A DNA stretch of 51,875 nucleotides from NCBI GenBank assembly GCA_012719125.1, contig JAAYAY010000016.1, forward strand, positions 1-51,875, written 5' to 3'. Positions 14,825 to 26,118 of this stretch are shown here, in pieces. The notes beneath the pieces are model-generated. The model was not told the origin of the DNA. It saw nothing but the letters and a program-made list of their open reading frames with translations, and searched no databases. Origin of the DNA: Planctomycetaceae bacterium. Its GTDB lineage: Bacteria > Planctomycetota > Planctomycetia > Pirellulales > Thermoguttaceae. Every line of letters starts with the position of its first letter. The first letter of the stretch is position 1. Position numbers and translations under genes: made by a program.

Positions 14825-15055
14825 ATGAGAACGTGGCTCAAGAAGCAAATCGCCGAATTGGAAGCCCTTTGCCAGCAAACGAAGGCCACCCACGAGGACG
14901 CAGTCAGCAGAATCCAAAAGGCGGCCGACAAAGGCGAGCAGGTTGGCCACCTGGATTTCTACCATGAGTACAAGGACGTCCAGGCAATCACGCCAAGGGA
15001 TGCCATAGGCGTTCTCTCATCTTATTGCACACGCTCACGGTCGGGGATGACTTCC
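14825..15055 (+). pseudogene. Small helical protein, probably frameshifted and truncated at the duplication junction
   Basis: An ATG opens a 76-codon frame beginning MRTWLKKQIAELEALCQQTK, which is plausible as a coiled-coil or helical protein; a GTG at 14807 is an alternative start. Near 15010-15025 the protein-like signal moves to another frame, which reads HTLTVGDDFLTIEEAAPFG and runs straight into the boundary of the duplicated unit at 15090. The simplest explanation is a gene whose end was lost when the second giant-gene unit arrived, with a small frame slip nearby. No family is recognised. Confidence 0.4.
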
Positions 15056-15098
15056 TGACGATCGAGGAAGCCGCTCCATTTGGCTGCCCCCAAAACGC

Positions 15099-15126
15099 TT
15101 GCACCCCGTGCAATCGGAGATAGGAT
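15099..15126 (+). promoter_or_regulatory. Promoter of giant gene copy 2, with palindromic operator over -35
   Basis: TTGCAC (15099-15104), 16 bases and TAGGAT (15121-15126). The palindrome TTGCAC-CCC-GTGCAA (15099-15113) differs from copy 1 only at its central base. Confidence 0.5.
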
Positions 15127-15201
15127 GGATTTAGCCGGTCTCATGGGGGGGAATCAACGGGACCGTCCGGCTGGTCATTTCAGAATACCGGGAGGTTCGT
15201 C

Positions 15202-18200
15202 ATGCTTCGGTTCACCTCCGTGCGCACCCAACTCTGGGTGACGCTGCTGCTTGCTTTTGCGCTTACGGTGCCCGCCTCTTCCGCTGAGCCCGAGGTGCGG
15301 ACGGCACTCGGAGAGGGCCTGCTACTTTGCAGTTCGGCTGGGGAGGCGGACCGGCAGCTTGACGATCGTGGAGTATCGAAGCCTCTGGCCCCCCCGATCG
15401 ACGATTCGATCCGGCAGTTCATGCAGGATCGCGACTACGGCGAGGCTCTGAAGGCGATCGACGCTGCCATGGTGAAGGAGGGGGCGCCGCTCGACTATCT
15501 GACCTACCTGAAAGGTCGGGCCCTGTTTCTCCAGGGGGAGCATGCCAAGGCGGCCCAGGTCTTGCGTTTGCTCGACGCGTCGTATCCGGAAAGCCCCTGG
15601 GGGCGGCGGGCGAGATTCGATGCGGCCCAGGCCTACGCCCGGCAGGGCGACTATCGAGCGGCGGAAGCCGTCTATCGCAATGAGGCCGAATACCTGTTCG
15701 GCCCGGATCGGCGCCAACAGATAGCCGACGTCTACCTCGAATTCGCCGACGCGGCCTTTGCCCCCCAAGACAGCCAGACGGAACCGGATTACCGCAAGGC
15801 CCTTCAGTTCTACCTGGCGGCCCTCGAAGTTGCCCCAAAGCCCGACAAGCGCGTGGAAATCGAGATGCGGATCGCGCGGTGCCACCAGGGACTGGACGAT
15901 ACGGGCACCGCGGCCGAGGAATATGCCAAGTTCATCGAGAGTCATCCCGACAGCGATATGGTCATCGACGCCCGATTCCGGCTGGGCCAGTGCCGGCTTG
16001 CCCAGAACCGGCCGGCCGAGGCGCGGCGGACCTGGCAGGATCTGCTGGCGACTCACGCCGATTCTGATTCCCCCCGGATTGCGGAAGCCGCCTTTCGCCT
16101 GGCGGAAACGTGGGGCATTCCCAAACCGGCCGGCGCCGCAGCGCTCGACCTGGGCGTTGCCGCTTTGCGGTCGTTCTTGGAGCGGTTTCCCAAGCACGAA
16201 AACGCCGGCAAGGCCCGTCTGCAAATGGCTGAGAGCTACATGCACCAGCAGCGATTTGCCGAGGCCGTCGAGAGCCTGCAGAGCTTTCTCGACGACAAGC
16301 AGTTTGCCGAGAGCGACCAGATTCCCAACGCCCGCGACCTGCTCGGGCAGTGCTACCAGTTGCAGGAGAAGTACGACGACGCGATCCGCGTTTGGCGCCA
16401 GTTCCTGGTGGAGCATACGGCCGACGAACGTTGGAATACGGTCCAGCAGGAGATCATCGACACCGAGTATCTGCGGGCCGCGGATCGCTATCAGGGCAAG
16501 GAATTCGACAAGGCCCGAGACGACTTCAGCAAGTTCCTCGCCCAGTATCCGCTCGACGAGCGATGCCCGGGCATTCTGCTGCTGTTCGGTGAGATGGCCT
16601 ATCGGGAGGAGAAATGGACCGACGCGATTGCCGCCTGGAAGCGAGTGGTTTCCAAGTATCCCGAAAGATACGAGGCGGGGGACGCCCAGTTCCGGATCGC
16701 CGAAACACTCGAAAAGAACCTGGGGAAGTTCGAGGAGGCCCTCAAGGCCTATCGCGAGGCGAAAGTCGGCAGCAAGGCGGCCGACGCGAGGCAGGCGGCC
16801 GCCCGGTTGACGGCAAAGCGTTTGACGGTCGTCACCGAGCGGGTCTTCCGCACCGACGAACCGGCACGGCTCCAGTTGTCCACGCGGAACATCGAGTCGG
16901 TCACCGTCTGCGTTTACCCGATCGACATGGAGACCTATTTCCGCAAGATGCACTGTGCCCCCGGGGTCGAGCAACTCGATATCGCCCTGATCGACCCGGA
17001 ACAGACCATCGAGTTCCAGGTGCCGCAGTACGAGAAGTATCGCGAGACCGACAGCACGATCGAGATTCCGTTCGGCGACCGGGCTGCCGGCGTCATGGCG
17101 GTGACCGTCAGCAGCCGGCGGCTTGAGGCCACGACGCTCGTGATCCGCAGCGATCTGGACGTGATCGTCAAGAGTTCCCGCGACGAGATGTTTGTGTTTG
17201 CCGAGAACATGCTCACGGGCAAGGCCTGGCCCGGCGCCAGGTTACTGCTCTCCGACGGTCAGAGACTTCTGGCGGAGGGCGTGACGGGCGAAGACGGCGT
17301 CTTTCACCAGGCATTCGAGCAGCTTGCCGATGCGGAGGACGTCTCTGTTTTTGCCGCGGTCGGCGACCACATCGCCTCGAACGCGGTGGGGTTGAGCGGT
17401 TTGACGGTCGCCCAGGGGTTGGAGGACGAAGGGTATCTCTACACGGATCGTCCCGCCTATCGGGCCGGCGAGGAGGTCCACGTGCGCGGCTGGATCCGCC
17501 GCGTCGAGAGCGACAAGTACGTGGCTGACGACGGCCGCAAGTTCGTTCTGGAAGTCTTCGACGTACGCGATCGGATGTTGCGGCAGAAGGAAGTCGTCCT
17601 GAGCCGATTCGGCGCGTTTCACGACAGCTTCGAGCTGCCGGCGACGAGTCCCCAGGGGCAGTACCGGGTGACCGTGCGAGACGACGAGAAACGCACCTAT
17701 AGCGGCGCCTTTGTCGTCCACGAGTACAAGCCCGAGCCGATCCGGCTCGTGGTCGATTGCCCGCGACGGGTTTTCTACCGCGGCGAGACGATCGAAGGAA
17801 CGATCCGGGCCGAGCACTACTACGGCGCGCCGTTGGTGGGGAAAGAGATTCAGTACAAATTGTCGGACGGCGAAATGCACACGACGACCACCGACGACGA
17901 AGGTCTCGCTCATTTCGTGTTCCCGACGCGCGAGTACAGCGAAAAACAGACGCTTGTTTTGCGGGCGTCGCTTCCCGAGAAGAACCTGGACACAATGGTA
18001 GATTTCTATCTTGCCACCCAAGCCTACTCGATCGGGCTCTCCACTTCTCGGCCGCTCTTTCTTGCGGGCGAGTCCTTCGAGGTGACCGCCAAGACGTTTA
18101 CGCCCGAGGGCAAGCCCGCGGGCCAGCCGCTTATGCTCAAAGTCCTGGAGCGAACCGAGGTGGGCGGCAAGATCGGCGAGCGGCTCGTGGAAACGCTCGA

Positions 18201-18696
18201 ACTGGCGACCGGTGACGCCGATGGGGTTGGGCGAGTGACCGTCACGGTGAAAGAGGGGGGCAACTATATCCTTCGCGCCGAAGGTACCGACCGGTTCGAG
18301 AATCCCGTGTCGGGGCGAGCCGATGTGACGATCTCCGGCGACGATGACGAGATCCGGCTGCGGATTCTCGCCGATCGCCACACCTACAAGGCGGGCGACC
18401 GGGCCGATATCCCGCTCCACTGGCGAGGCGCTCCGGCCCTGGCCCTGGTCACCTTTCAAGGGGCGAAGATTCTCGACTACCGGCTCGTCGAGTTGAAGAC
18501 CGGGCGCAACAATCTGCCGGTCGACTTCGACGCCGATCTGGCGCCCAACTTCGAGTTGGCCGTGGCGCTCATGACGGACGGCGATCGAAAGGGCGGACGC
18601 GAAGACCGCGGCGAAACGCTTCCACGAAGCCAACTCGCCGTTCACCGTCGAGCGAGAGCTGATGGTCAAAATGAAGTGGAAATCGGCTGGCGGTGA
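15202..18696 (+). pseudogene. Giant TPR/macroglobulin-like protein copy 2, 5' part before frameshift
   Basis: This open segment encodes the signal peptide, the first TPR block and the MG domains of the giant protein, very similar to copy 1. The ATG follows the same GGGAGG site. Copy 2 carries 16 extra residues just after the signal peptide (EVRTALGEGLLLCSSA). Near codon 1130 the run AAAGGCGG of copy 1 is AAAGGGCGG here (18588-18596). This adds one base, after which about 34 unrelated residues are read before a stop. If expressed, it would yield a secreted protein of about 1,164 residues lacking the A2M, toroid, second TPR and STN parts. It may be a true pseudogene, a split gene, or an assembly or sequencing error in a G run. 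Confidence 0.85.
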
Positions 18697-21600
18697 CAAG
18701 GAGTCCGTGCGGCCGGGCGACCAACTGGAAGTGACGCTCACAACTACGGATCCCCAGGGCAAGCCGGTGGCGGCCGAGGTCAGTCTGGCCATGATCGAGC
18801 AATCGCTGCTCGATCGGTTTCAGTGGCTTACGCCGGACGTGTCGACCGTCTTCCGCGGGAACCTGCGCGAGCCGCAGATACGAACCGAATCGAGCATCTG
18901 TTTCACCTATCGGCCCGAGACCGCTCGGATCAATGCGAGACTTCTCAGCGAGCAGGAACGGATCGAAATCACTGCGGAGGAGGCAGAGAGCCGCCGTTTG
19001 GCCGCGGAAAGCGACATGTACGGCGGCTCGTCGGGACTCGGCGGCGTTGGTGGGGTGAATATTCCCACAGGCGGTGGGATGGGAGGCATGGGCGGCTTCG
19101 CCGCAGGTGGCGGGGTATTTGGCTCGGGGGCGCGGGTGACTCCCCCGCCTCCGCCGGCCGACGACCCATTCGCGAGCCCTGTTCCCAGCGTCAACCCCTT
19201 CGAGTCGGCAACTGCGTCCGCCGACGATCCGTTTGGCAGGCCCGCTGCGACCGAGGCAGCCGACCCGTTTGGGGGTATTCGTGTCCCGATGGGGCCCGAT
19301 AGCCGTTTGGATTTGACCATCCGGCAGACCGAAGAAGTGCACGACGAATCCCCTCCCGTACCTCAACTCTCCAAAGCGCAGCCAGAGCCCACCGGCAAAT
19401 CCCAATCGCTCGCCTACTGGAATCCGACCATCGTCACGAACGAGAACGGGCAGGCGACGGTAACCATCGCCGTGCCGCAGCAGTCGACGGCCTGGTGCCT
19501 GCTGGCCAAAGGCATCACGGTCGACACACTCGTGGGCGAAACGGAGGAATCGCTGGTCGTCAAGAAGGACCTGTTCGGCCAGATGAGGCTGCCGCCGGCC
19601 TTCACCGACGGCGACCTGGCGGAGATCCCCATCTCTGTGTATCACGAGGCCTTGAACAGCGGTCCGGTCGAGGTGATTCTGAAGACCACGGTCGGCGGCC
19701 GATCGGTAGAAGACTCGCAGAAGATCGACGTCGACAAGAAGGGAATCACGGAGGTTGTCTTCCGACGTGAGTTCCGGATTCCAGGGCATGATGATCTTGG
19801 CAAGGAAGTCCCGTCCGGTACCGGTTCGCAGATCGAGTTCGAGCTTTCCGTCAAGTCGAGTGATTACGTTGACCGGGTCGGTCGCACCCTGCCGCTGCTC
19901 CCCTATGGAGCGACCATCGTGGTGCGCTGTGGCGGGTCGGCGACCGGCGACACGAGCACTTGGATCGAGCCGCCGAAATCGATGCCGCTGGCTTCGCCGA
20001 GCCTTCAAATCACCGTCGGACCGACCGTCCAGCGGAGCCTGCTGGATACCGTGCTCGGGCCGCCTACTTTCGCCGGTCTCGATCCGTTCGGATGCGGCTC
20101 GCCTGCCGAAAGCAGTGCGTCCGACCTGATGGCCGGCCTGGCCTTGCAGGACCTGCTGGTGAAGACCGAGGCCACGGATGGTCCGGAGATGCTCGAACTC
20201 GACCGGCGCATTCGGTCCGCAATCGCCTCGCTCGTCGTGTCGCAGAGAGAAGACGGAGCCTGGAGTTGGACCGGCGGGGGCAACACGGCCGACCGCAACA
20301 CGACGGCCTACGTGGTCTGGTCGCTGAGCCTGGCTCGGACCGCCGGCTTCCCGGTGCCCGACGACGACTACGACAAAGCAGTCCAATACGTGCAGAATTG
20401 CATCACGACGACCGACAATGAGGACCACGCGGGCAAGGCCCTTCTCCTTCACGCGGCAACCGCGGCCGGCCAAGCCGATTTCAACCTGGCCAACCGCCTG
20501 TATCGCCTGCAGGAAAGCCTCTCCACCGCGGCCCTGCTCCACCTGGCCTTGACGTTTGCGGCCATGGATCGCGGAGAGACCGCAACGGAGCTTCTGAAAC
20601 TGGTGGCGGAACAAAAACTCGACGGCGACGCCGGCCAATCGGCCTATGACGTATACACCCCGGCCGAGCTTCGGGCGCTCCACGCACTGGCCCTTCAGCA
20701 AGTGGCTCCCGCCTCGCCGGAAGCCAAAGCGTCGGTCGACTGGCTGCTGGCCAATCGCTCGGGCTCTCGCTGGTCGCCCGATCGAGCCACCGGCCCGGCC
20801 GTGACGGCTCTCTGCCGATGGTTCGGCACGAACCGCTTTGAAACGGAGAAGTATCGGCTCGACGTCCTTGTGGGCGACACCAAGGTCGGCACGCTTCAGG
20901 TCGATGCCACGTCGCCGAGCCAGGTCGTCGATGTTCCGGCTTCGCTCGTCGCGAATGGCCGGCAGCAGATCCGTTTCCAGATGACGGGCCGGGGACGCTA
21001 CACGTACCAGTGCACGCTGAGCGGCTTTGTGCCGGCCGAGAAGCTCAGCAGCACGACCGAAGCCTGGATTGCACGGCGGATCTACGAGCCGGCTCCCCTG
21101 GAAGTCGACGGGAAGGAAATCGCTCGCGGTTTCAGCATCGTCGAAGGCAGCACCAAGAGTTTCCGCAACCCGGTCACGCAACTGCCGGTGGGGCGGCGGG
21201 CGATCGTGCTGCTGGGGCTTCAGCGGCGCAGCGCGAAGACGACCGCTGCCGGGCCGCCCGAATACCTGATCGTTCATGAGAGCATCCCCAGCGGGACCGA
21301 AGTCGTTGCCGGATCCGTCACGGGGCCCTTCGAACATCACGAAATCACGCCGGGCGGAATCACGTTCTACGTGGGCGATCGGCGCCAACTCGGCACGATC
21401 CGCTACGAAGTTCGCGGCTCCGTCGCCGGCCAGTACCGTGCCGCCCCCACCATCATCCGCAACGCCTATCGGCCCGACCAAATGGTTGCCGTGGATGCCG
21501 TGCAGCTTGCGGTGATTCCCGCCGGACAGAAGAGCACCGATGCCTATCGGCTCACGCCGTTGGAACTCTTCGGCCTGGGACAACGCTGCTATGAGAAGGG

Positions 21601-24025
21601 GCAATTCGAGCAGGCGGCGAAGCACTTCGGAGAACTGGTCTCTAATTGGACGTTGCGCCAGGCGACGCACCAGAACGTCGTGCGAATGCTTCTGGACATC
21701 CACCTGGAACTGGGCCCGCCCGAACAGATCGTGCGCTACTTCGAGATCCTCACCGAACGCTGGCCCGAGGAAGAGATTTCGTTTGAAAAGGCCCTCAAGA
21801 TCGGTGCGGCCTACGAGCAGATGGGCGAGTTTGAACGGAGCTACCTGGCCTTCCGAGGAACGGTCGAAGGGCGTTTCATGCGCGAGACGGGCGTGGCCGG
21901 CTTCCTCGAAACGCAGGACGAGTTTCTGCGGAGCGTGGATTTCATGGAGCGGTTGCTGCAGGAGTATCCGAGCGAGGGCTATGCCGCCACGGCCGCTTAT
22001 TCGCTGGCGCAGCGAGTCTACACGAAGGCGCCTGAAGCGGCCGGGTCGGAACGCCTGCGGGCCGCGAAGATCACGCGAATCGACCTGGTCAGCCAGGCCG
22101 CGGGGATGCTCGACGATTTCCTCACCGTCTTTCCGGAAGACCCGGCCGCCGACCAGGCGGCCTTCGCCCGGGCCAATGCCCTGCTGGAGCTGGAAGCCTA
22201 CGACGCGACCGTGGCCGTCTGCAACCGCTACGCCGGCCGCTATCCGCAGAGCGATCTGCGCGACAGCTTCTGGTACCTGATCGGCTACTGCCATTTTGCG
22301 GCCGGACGGCCCGAGGCGGCGATCGAGATGTGCCGCAAGGTCTCCGAAGCAACCCGGCTCGACAAATCGACCGGGTGCCAGGTGGAAGCCCGAAACAAGT
22401 CGCTCGCCATCTTCATCCTCGGTCAGATCTATCACAGTCTTGGCGAGCCACAGCAAGCGATCGAACAGTACCGCCGGGTGGAGGATCGTTTCGGCGACGC
22501 GAAAGCGTCGATCGAGGACTTCTTGCGCAAGGACATCAAGTTGCCCGAGTTAACGACGGCCGTTCCGGGCAGCCCGGTCGAACTGGAACTGCAGTTCCGC
22601 AACATCGCCTCCTGCGACGTGAAGGTCTATCGCATCGACCTGATGAAGTTCGGGCTGTTGCAGAGAGATCTCGGCGGCATCTCGCAGATCAATCTGGCCG
22701 GCGTACGGCCGCGACACGACGAATACCTGCAACTCGGCGACGGCCTGGACTACGCCGACCGCACCCGCAAGCTGGCCCTGCCGCTCCAGGAGGAGGGAGC
22801 CTACCTGGTCGTGTGCCGCGGCGACGATCTGCACGCGAGCGGGCTGGTGATCCTCACGCCGCTGACGCTCGAAGTCCACCAGGACCTCCAGTCGGGCCAG
22901 GTCCGTACCACGGTGAAGAACACGGCCGAGAATCACAACGAGCGCGACGTGCATGTGAAGGTGATCGGCAGCCGCAACCATGATTTCGTCTCCGGCTCGA
23001 CCGATCTGCGCGGGGTGTTCGTGGCCGACGGGATCCACGGCTCCGCCACGGTGATCGCCCACGTGGAGCCGTCGCGATATGCCTTGCACCGCGGCGCGAC
23101 GACCGCTGCTACGGCAGAGCCTGCGGCGGCGGTGGAAGGTCCCGTCTCGCTGGTCGTGCCGGGCGAGGTGACCGTCGGGACGTCGGCTGCAGAGGAACGG
23201 ATCAGAGCCGCTCTCAGATCTCTCACGGCCGTCGATTTCGTTGACACACCGCTTTCCGAGGTGGCCGCCTCCTTGGGCCGCGCCCATGGAATCACGATCC
23301 GGCTTGACGCCCGGGCGTTGGAGGACGTGTCGCTGGGAACCGACGCTCCGGTCTCGGCCAGCCTGAGGGGCGTATCGCTCCGGTCCGCCTTGCGATTGAT
23401 CCTCGAACAGCACGACCTTACGTATGTGATTCGCGACGAAGTGCTGATGATCACTACGCCCGAGGAGGCCGAGGAGCAGCAGGTGACGAAGCTCTACCCC
23501 GTGTCGGATCTGATCACGTACAAGACTCCTTCCGGCGAAAAATGGGCCGACTACGATACGCTGATCACAACGCTCTCGAGCACAATCCAGCCGGACACAT
23601 GGGAAGACGTCGGCGGTCCCGGCTCGATGGCGCCCTTGTCATACGGAGGCACCGAGGTGATCGCCATCCGGCAAACGGATGAGGTCCACGAGGAGATTGC
23701 CGCGATGCTGGCCAAGATGCGTGGCCTGGCCGAGCCTCGCGACGACGGTGAGGTGCCGGTCCGCGAACGTCCCGAAATGTACGGCGGGGTGGGAGGCATG
23801 CAAGGAATGGGAGGTGGGATGGGAGGCATGGGCGGCGGTGGAATGGGAGCTGCGGGCGGATTCAGCGCCGGCGGCGGCCCCCGGGGGTCTGCCGGCGAGA
23901 AGACCGACTTGCTCGAAGGCCTTCAGGATACGAATCGCGAGCTTCAGGGTGAACCGATGAAGAAGCTCGACAAGATGTACAAGGAAGGCAGCGGCATGGG
24001 AGGCATGGGAAGCGGGTTCTTCTAG
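18662..24025 (+). pseudogene. Giant TPR/macroglobulin-like protein copy 2, 3' part after frameshift
   Basis: This is the continuation of copy 2 in the shifted frame. The homologous reading resumes immediately after the extra G; the first ATG in this frame is at 18662 (MVKMKWKSAGG). It encodes the later MG region, the Gly/Met-rich linker, the A2M-type segment, the toroid, the second TPR block, the STN-like domain and the Met/Gly-rich tail, 1,787 residues from that ATG. There is no signal peptide, so a separately translated product would stay in the cytoplasm. No premature stops have accumulated in over 5 kb, which argues that the frameshift is very recent or not real. Confidence 0.85.
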
Positions 24026-24030
24026 GTTCC

Positions 24031-24299
24031 GGGACGATGCGACCGTTCCCAAATAGAACGCGTAACATGGTGGGTCGCGTTGGCGTTTTGGCAGTGCTTT
24101 GCGGTTCACAATTGGTACGGATGCCCGAGGAACGGACCGGCAACGGGTATCTGGAGGCGGTGAAGCGGGTGTTTGGGTCGGCGAAGTCGACGTCGTAGGC
24201 GAGACTTCCAGTGGGTCGCACGTGCCGAGTGCGACTCGGAACAGCCAGACCGTCATCCCAGGTTCAGAGTGACACTCGGCAAGCGTCACCCACTTGGCA
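24031..24299. other. Intergenic region after the second giant gene
   Basis: The region contains a 43-codon plus-strand frame (24067-24198, ending LEAVKRVFGSAKSTS) with no recognised family and no clear ribosome-binding site. It also has two similar short segments, GAGTGCGACTCGG and GAGTGACACTCGG (about 24228-24277), which look like diverged repeat units. Nothing else was identified. Confidence 0.35.
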
Positions 24300-25394
24300 T
24301 CACTTCGCATCGTCTCGGAGCCGGTCGATCACCTGCTTCAGACGCACCTGCCCCGACACGTCCTTGCCGGCAGTCGCATCTTCCTCCCGGAATTTCGACA
24401 GCAGGATCTCGGCGGCGCCGTAGCGGTCGCGATCGTAGACGATCCAGATGAGGCCGTCGCGGTCCTGCACGCCGTCGGGGTAGGATACCCCGCTGCGCTC
24501 GTCGAGCAGCAGGCTCTCGGTCCAGGTGGCGCCGTCGTCCTTGGAGATCTGAGCCGTGAGGTGACTGCGACCCTTGAACTTGTAGTGGTTGACAAGCAGC
24601 AGGTTGCCCGAGGCAAGGCGGCGGATGAAGAAACGGGAACCCGGGCTGGCGATCGTGGTGGCGCCGGCTTCGGTCCAGGTTCGTCCCTTGTCGTCTGAAT
24701 GGCTCTGCCAAAGATATCCGGCGCTTGTGCGGATGAGCGTCCACAGTCGTCCGTCGCGAAGTTCGACGACCATGTTTTCCAGGGCCCAGTGCGGGGCTTC
24801 GATCGCACCGTGTAGCGTCCAACTCTTGCCCTGGTCGGTGGAGATGCCCACGCCCTGGAGTTGTTTCTTGCCGGCGAACCAGTCTTGGACGGGTTCGACG
24901 GCATGTGTGACCGGCATGATCCACTCGCCGCTGGACAGGACCGTCGGCTTGTTCATGCGGAAGGCATAGGCCTGGTAGCCGACGCGGAACTCGTCGGACC
25001 AGACGGGTGGGGTGGCGTCCGGATCGTCGCAGCGGCGGGCGTGGACGTCGTGGACGGCCGTCTCCTTGTTGCCCCGGTTGAAGATGTACCAGAGGCGGCC
25101 CAGCGGATCGATCCACAGTGCAGGGTCGAACGCCCGGGCGCCGTCGCGTGTGGTCGCCATGGCCTGAAGTTCCGTGAAGCTCCGACCTTCGTCGTCGCTG
25201 TAACAGAGGTAGACCGTGTTCTCCGGAGCCGGTTCCTTCGGTCCGCCGGAGAACCAGGAGACGAACACGCGACCGCCGGCGGTCCGCTCCAGACCCGGAA
25301 TGCCTTGCCAGGTGCGCTGGGATTGTTCACCGGCCGCGATCAGTGGGCTGAACAGAACGACGAGGAGGGCGACGCGTGAAGCGGTGTGAATCAT
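24300..25394 (-). CDS. Sialidase-superfamily secreted beta-propeller (BNR/Asp-box) protein
   Basis: The protein has 364 residues with an N-terminal signal peptide (MIHTASRVALLVVLFSPLIAAGE). At least four Asp-box motifs are visible: SDDEGRSF, STDQGKSW, SDDKGRTW and SKDDGATW. Their regular spacing is that of a six-bladed sialidase-type propeller. Candidate active-site features include an early Arg (GLERTAGGR) and a late Tyr/Asp region (IWIVYDRDRYGAAEI). Family members are exo-sialidases or act on related acidic sugars; many planctomycete members are uncharacterised. It lies 57 bases after yraN on the same strand, at the end of the ffh-rpsP-trmD-rplS run, but is functionally unrelated to it. Confidence 0.8.
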   Translation of the reverse strand: MIHTASRVALLVVLFSPLIAAGEQSQRTWQGIPGLERTAGGRVFVSWFSGGPKEPAPENTVYLCYSDDEGRSFTELQAMATTRDGARAFDPALWIDPLGRLWYIFNRGNKETAVHDVHARRCDDPDATPPVWSDEFRVGYQAYAFRMNKPTVLSSGEWIMPVTHAVEPVQDWFAGKKQLQGVGISTDQGKSWTLHGAIEAPHWALENMVVELRDGRLWTLIRTSAGYLWQSHSDDKGRTWTEAGATTIASPGSRFFIRRLASGNLLLVNHYKFKGRSHLTAQISKDDGATWTESLLLDERSGVSYPDGVQDRDGLIWIVYDRDRYGAAEILLSKFREEDATAGKDVSGQVRLKQVIDRLRDDAK

Positions 25395-25451
25395 GAGTGT
25401 GTCCCCGGGTTCGTGATTGCCGATGCGGACGTTCGGTCTGCCAAAGCGGAC

Positions 25452-25859
25452 CTAATCAACGGCCTCGAAGGCGTTACGGATGTGCTCCACCTGTGGGCGG
25501 CGCCCGTCGGGCCAGGTGACGGCGACGACGTCGAAGCGGGCGGGATGGTTGAGAAGCCCGCGACGCTGGAGGTAGGCGGTAGCCAGAACGGTGAGACGGC
25601 GCTGCTTCGCCCGATCGACCGCTTCGGCGGGATGGCCCTGGTCGCCGGTCCGGCGGGTTTTTACTTCGACGAAGACGACCGTGCGGCCGTCGACGGCAAC
25701 CAGGTCCAACTCTCCCAGGCCGGAACGGACGCTGCGGCCGACGATGCGAAAACCGCGGCGCCGCAGATAACGAGCGGCTGCCGCTTCCCCTCGCTGGCCG
25801 AGAGTTCGCGGGCGGACGAGCGACTTCAGCCAAAATAGCAGGGACTGGAGCAGGTTCAC
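25452..25859 (-). CDS. yraN: YraN/UPF0102 family nuclease-fold protein
   Basis: The protein has 135 residues from a GTG at 25859. That start is preferred over the upstream in-frame ATG at 25985 because it gives the usual family length and the upstream part is basic and unconserved-looking. The UPF0102 core is present: GQRGEAAAARYLRRRGFRIV, then GLGELDLVAVDG and VVFVEVKTRR. Glu25, Asp52, Glu65 and Lys67 fit the E...D-x(n)-E-x-K pattern of restriction-endonuclease-like folds. The molecular role of the family is not settled. Its place a little downstream of rplS is common in bacteria, where rnhB often lies between; rnhB is not here. Confidence 0.85.
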   Translation of the reverse strand: MNLLQSLLFWLKSLVRPRTLGQRGEAAAARYLRRRGFRIVGRSVRSGLGELDLVAVDGRTVVFVEVKTRRTGDQGHPAEAVDRAKQRRLTVLATAYLQRRGLLNHPARFDVVAVTWPDGRRPQVEHIRNAFEAVD

Positions 25860-25952
25860 GAGCCGACCTCGCCTGGGCGGGACATGGGACTCGCCGCCGA
25901 TTGCCCCCGGCCGGGGCCTGTACCGAATTCTGTGCTTGTGATGCTGCGGGAA

Positions 25953-26005
25953 GGGGACAATCCCATTTTTGTGGCGTCCTGCCACAAAAACCGGGACAGC
26001 CCCCC
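25953..26005. repeat. REP-like palindrome of the GGGGACA...GGGACAGCCCC type
   Basis: A perfect 10-bp stem (TTTTTGTGGC at 25966-25975, GCCACAAAAA at 25981-25990) with a 5-base loop sits inside wider, imperfectly complementary flanks: GGGGACAATCCC on the left and GGGACAGCCCCC on the right. The U-tract is on the wrong side of the stem for an intrinsic terminator on either strand. The layout is that of a dispersed extragenic palindrome. Confidence 0.55.
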
Positions 26006-26118
26006 GGGCGGCCCTCTGGTCGCGGATTACCAGCCTTGCTTGGCGGGACTGCGGCGCGCATCACCAAGCGAGGTCGCTTTCGCCGGCTCCGGAGGAACGC
26101 GATATCCGCCGATCGAAG

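Larger units (their letters stand above)
15090..24030 (+). repeat. Large direct duplication unit, copy 2
   Basis: This is the second copy of the 8.9 kb unit at 1190-10082. It includes the promoter palindrome, leader, whole giant gene and the five bases after the stop. Outside these limits the flanks share nothing obvious. Confidence 0.9.

Noticed and set aside
25966-25990. The stem-loop after rplS as an intrinsic terminator
   Set aside because: On either strand the T run precedes the stem and an A run follows, the opposite of a terminator.
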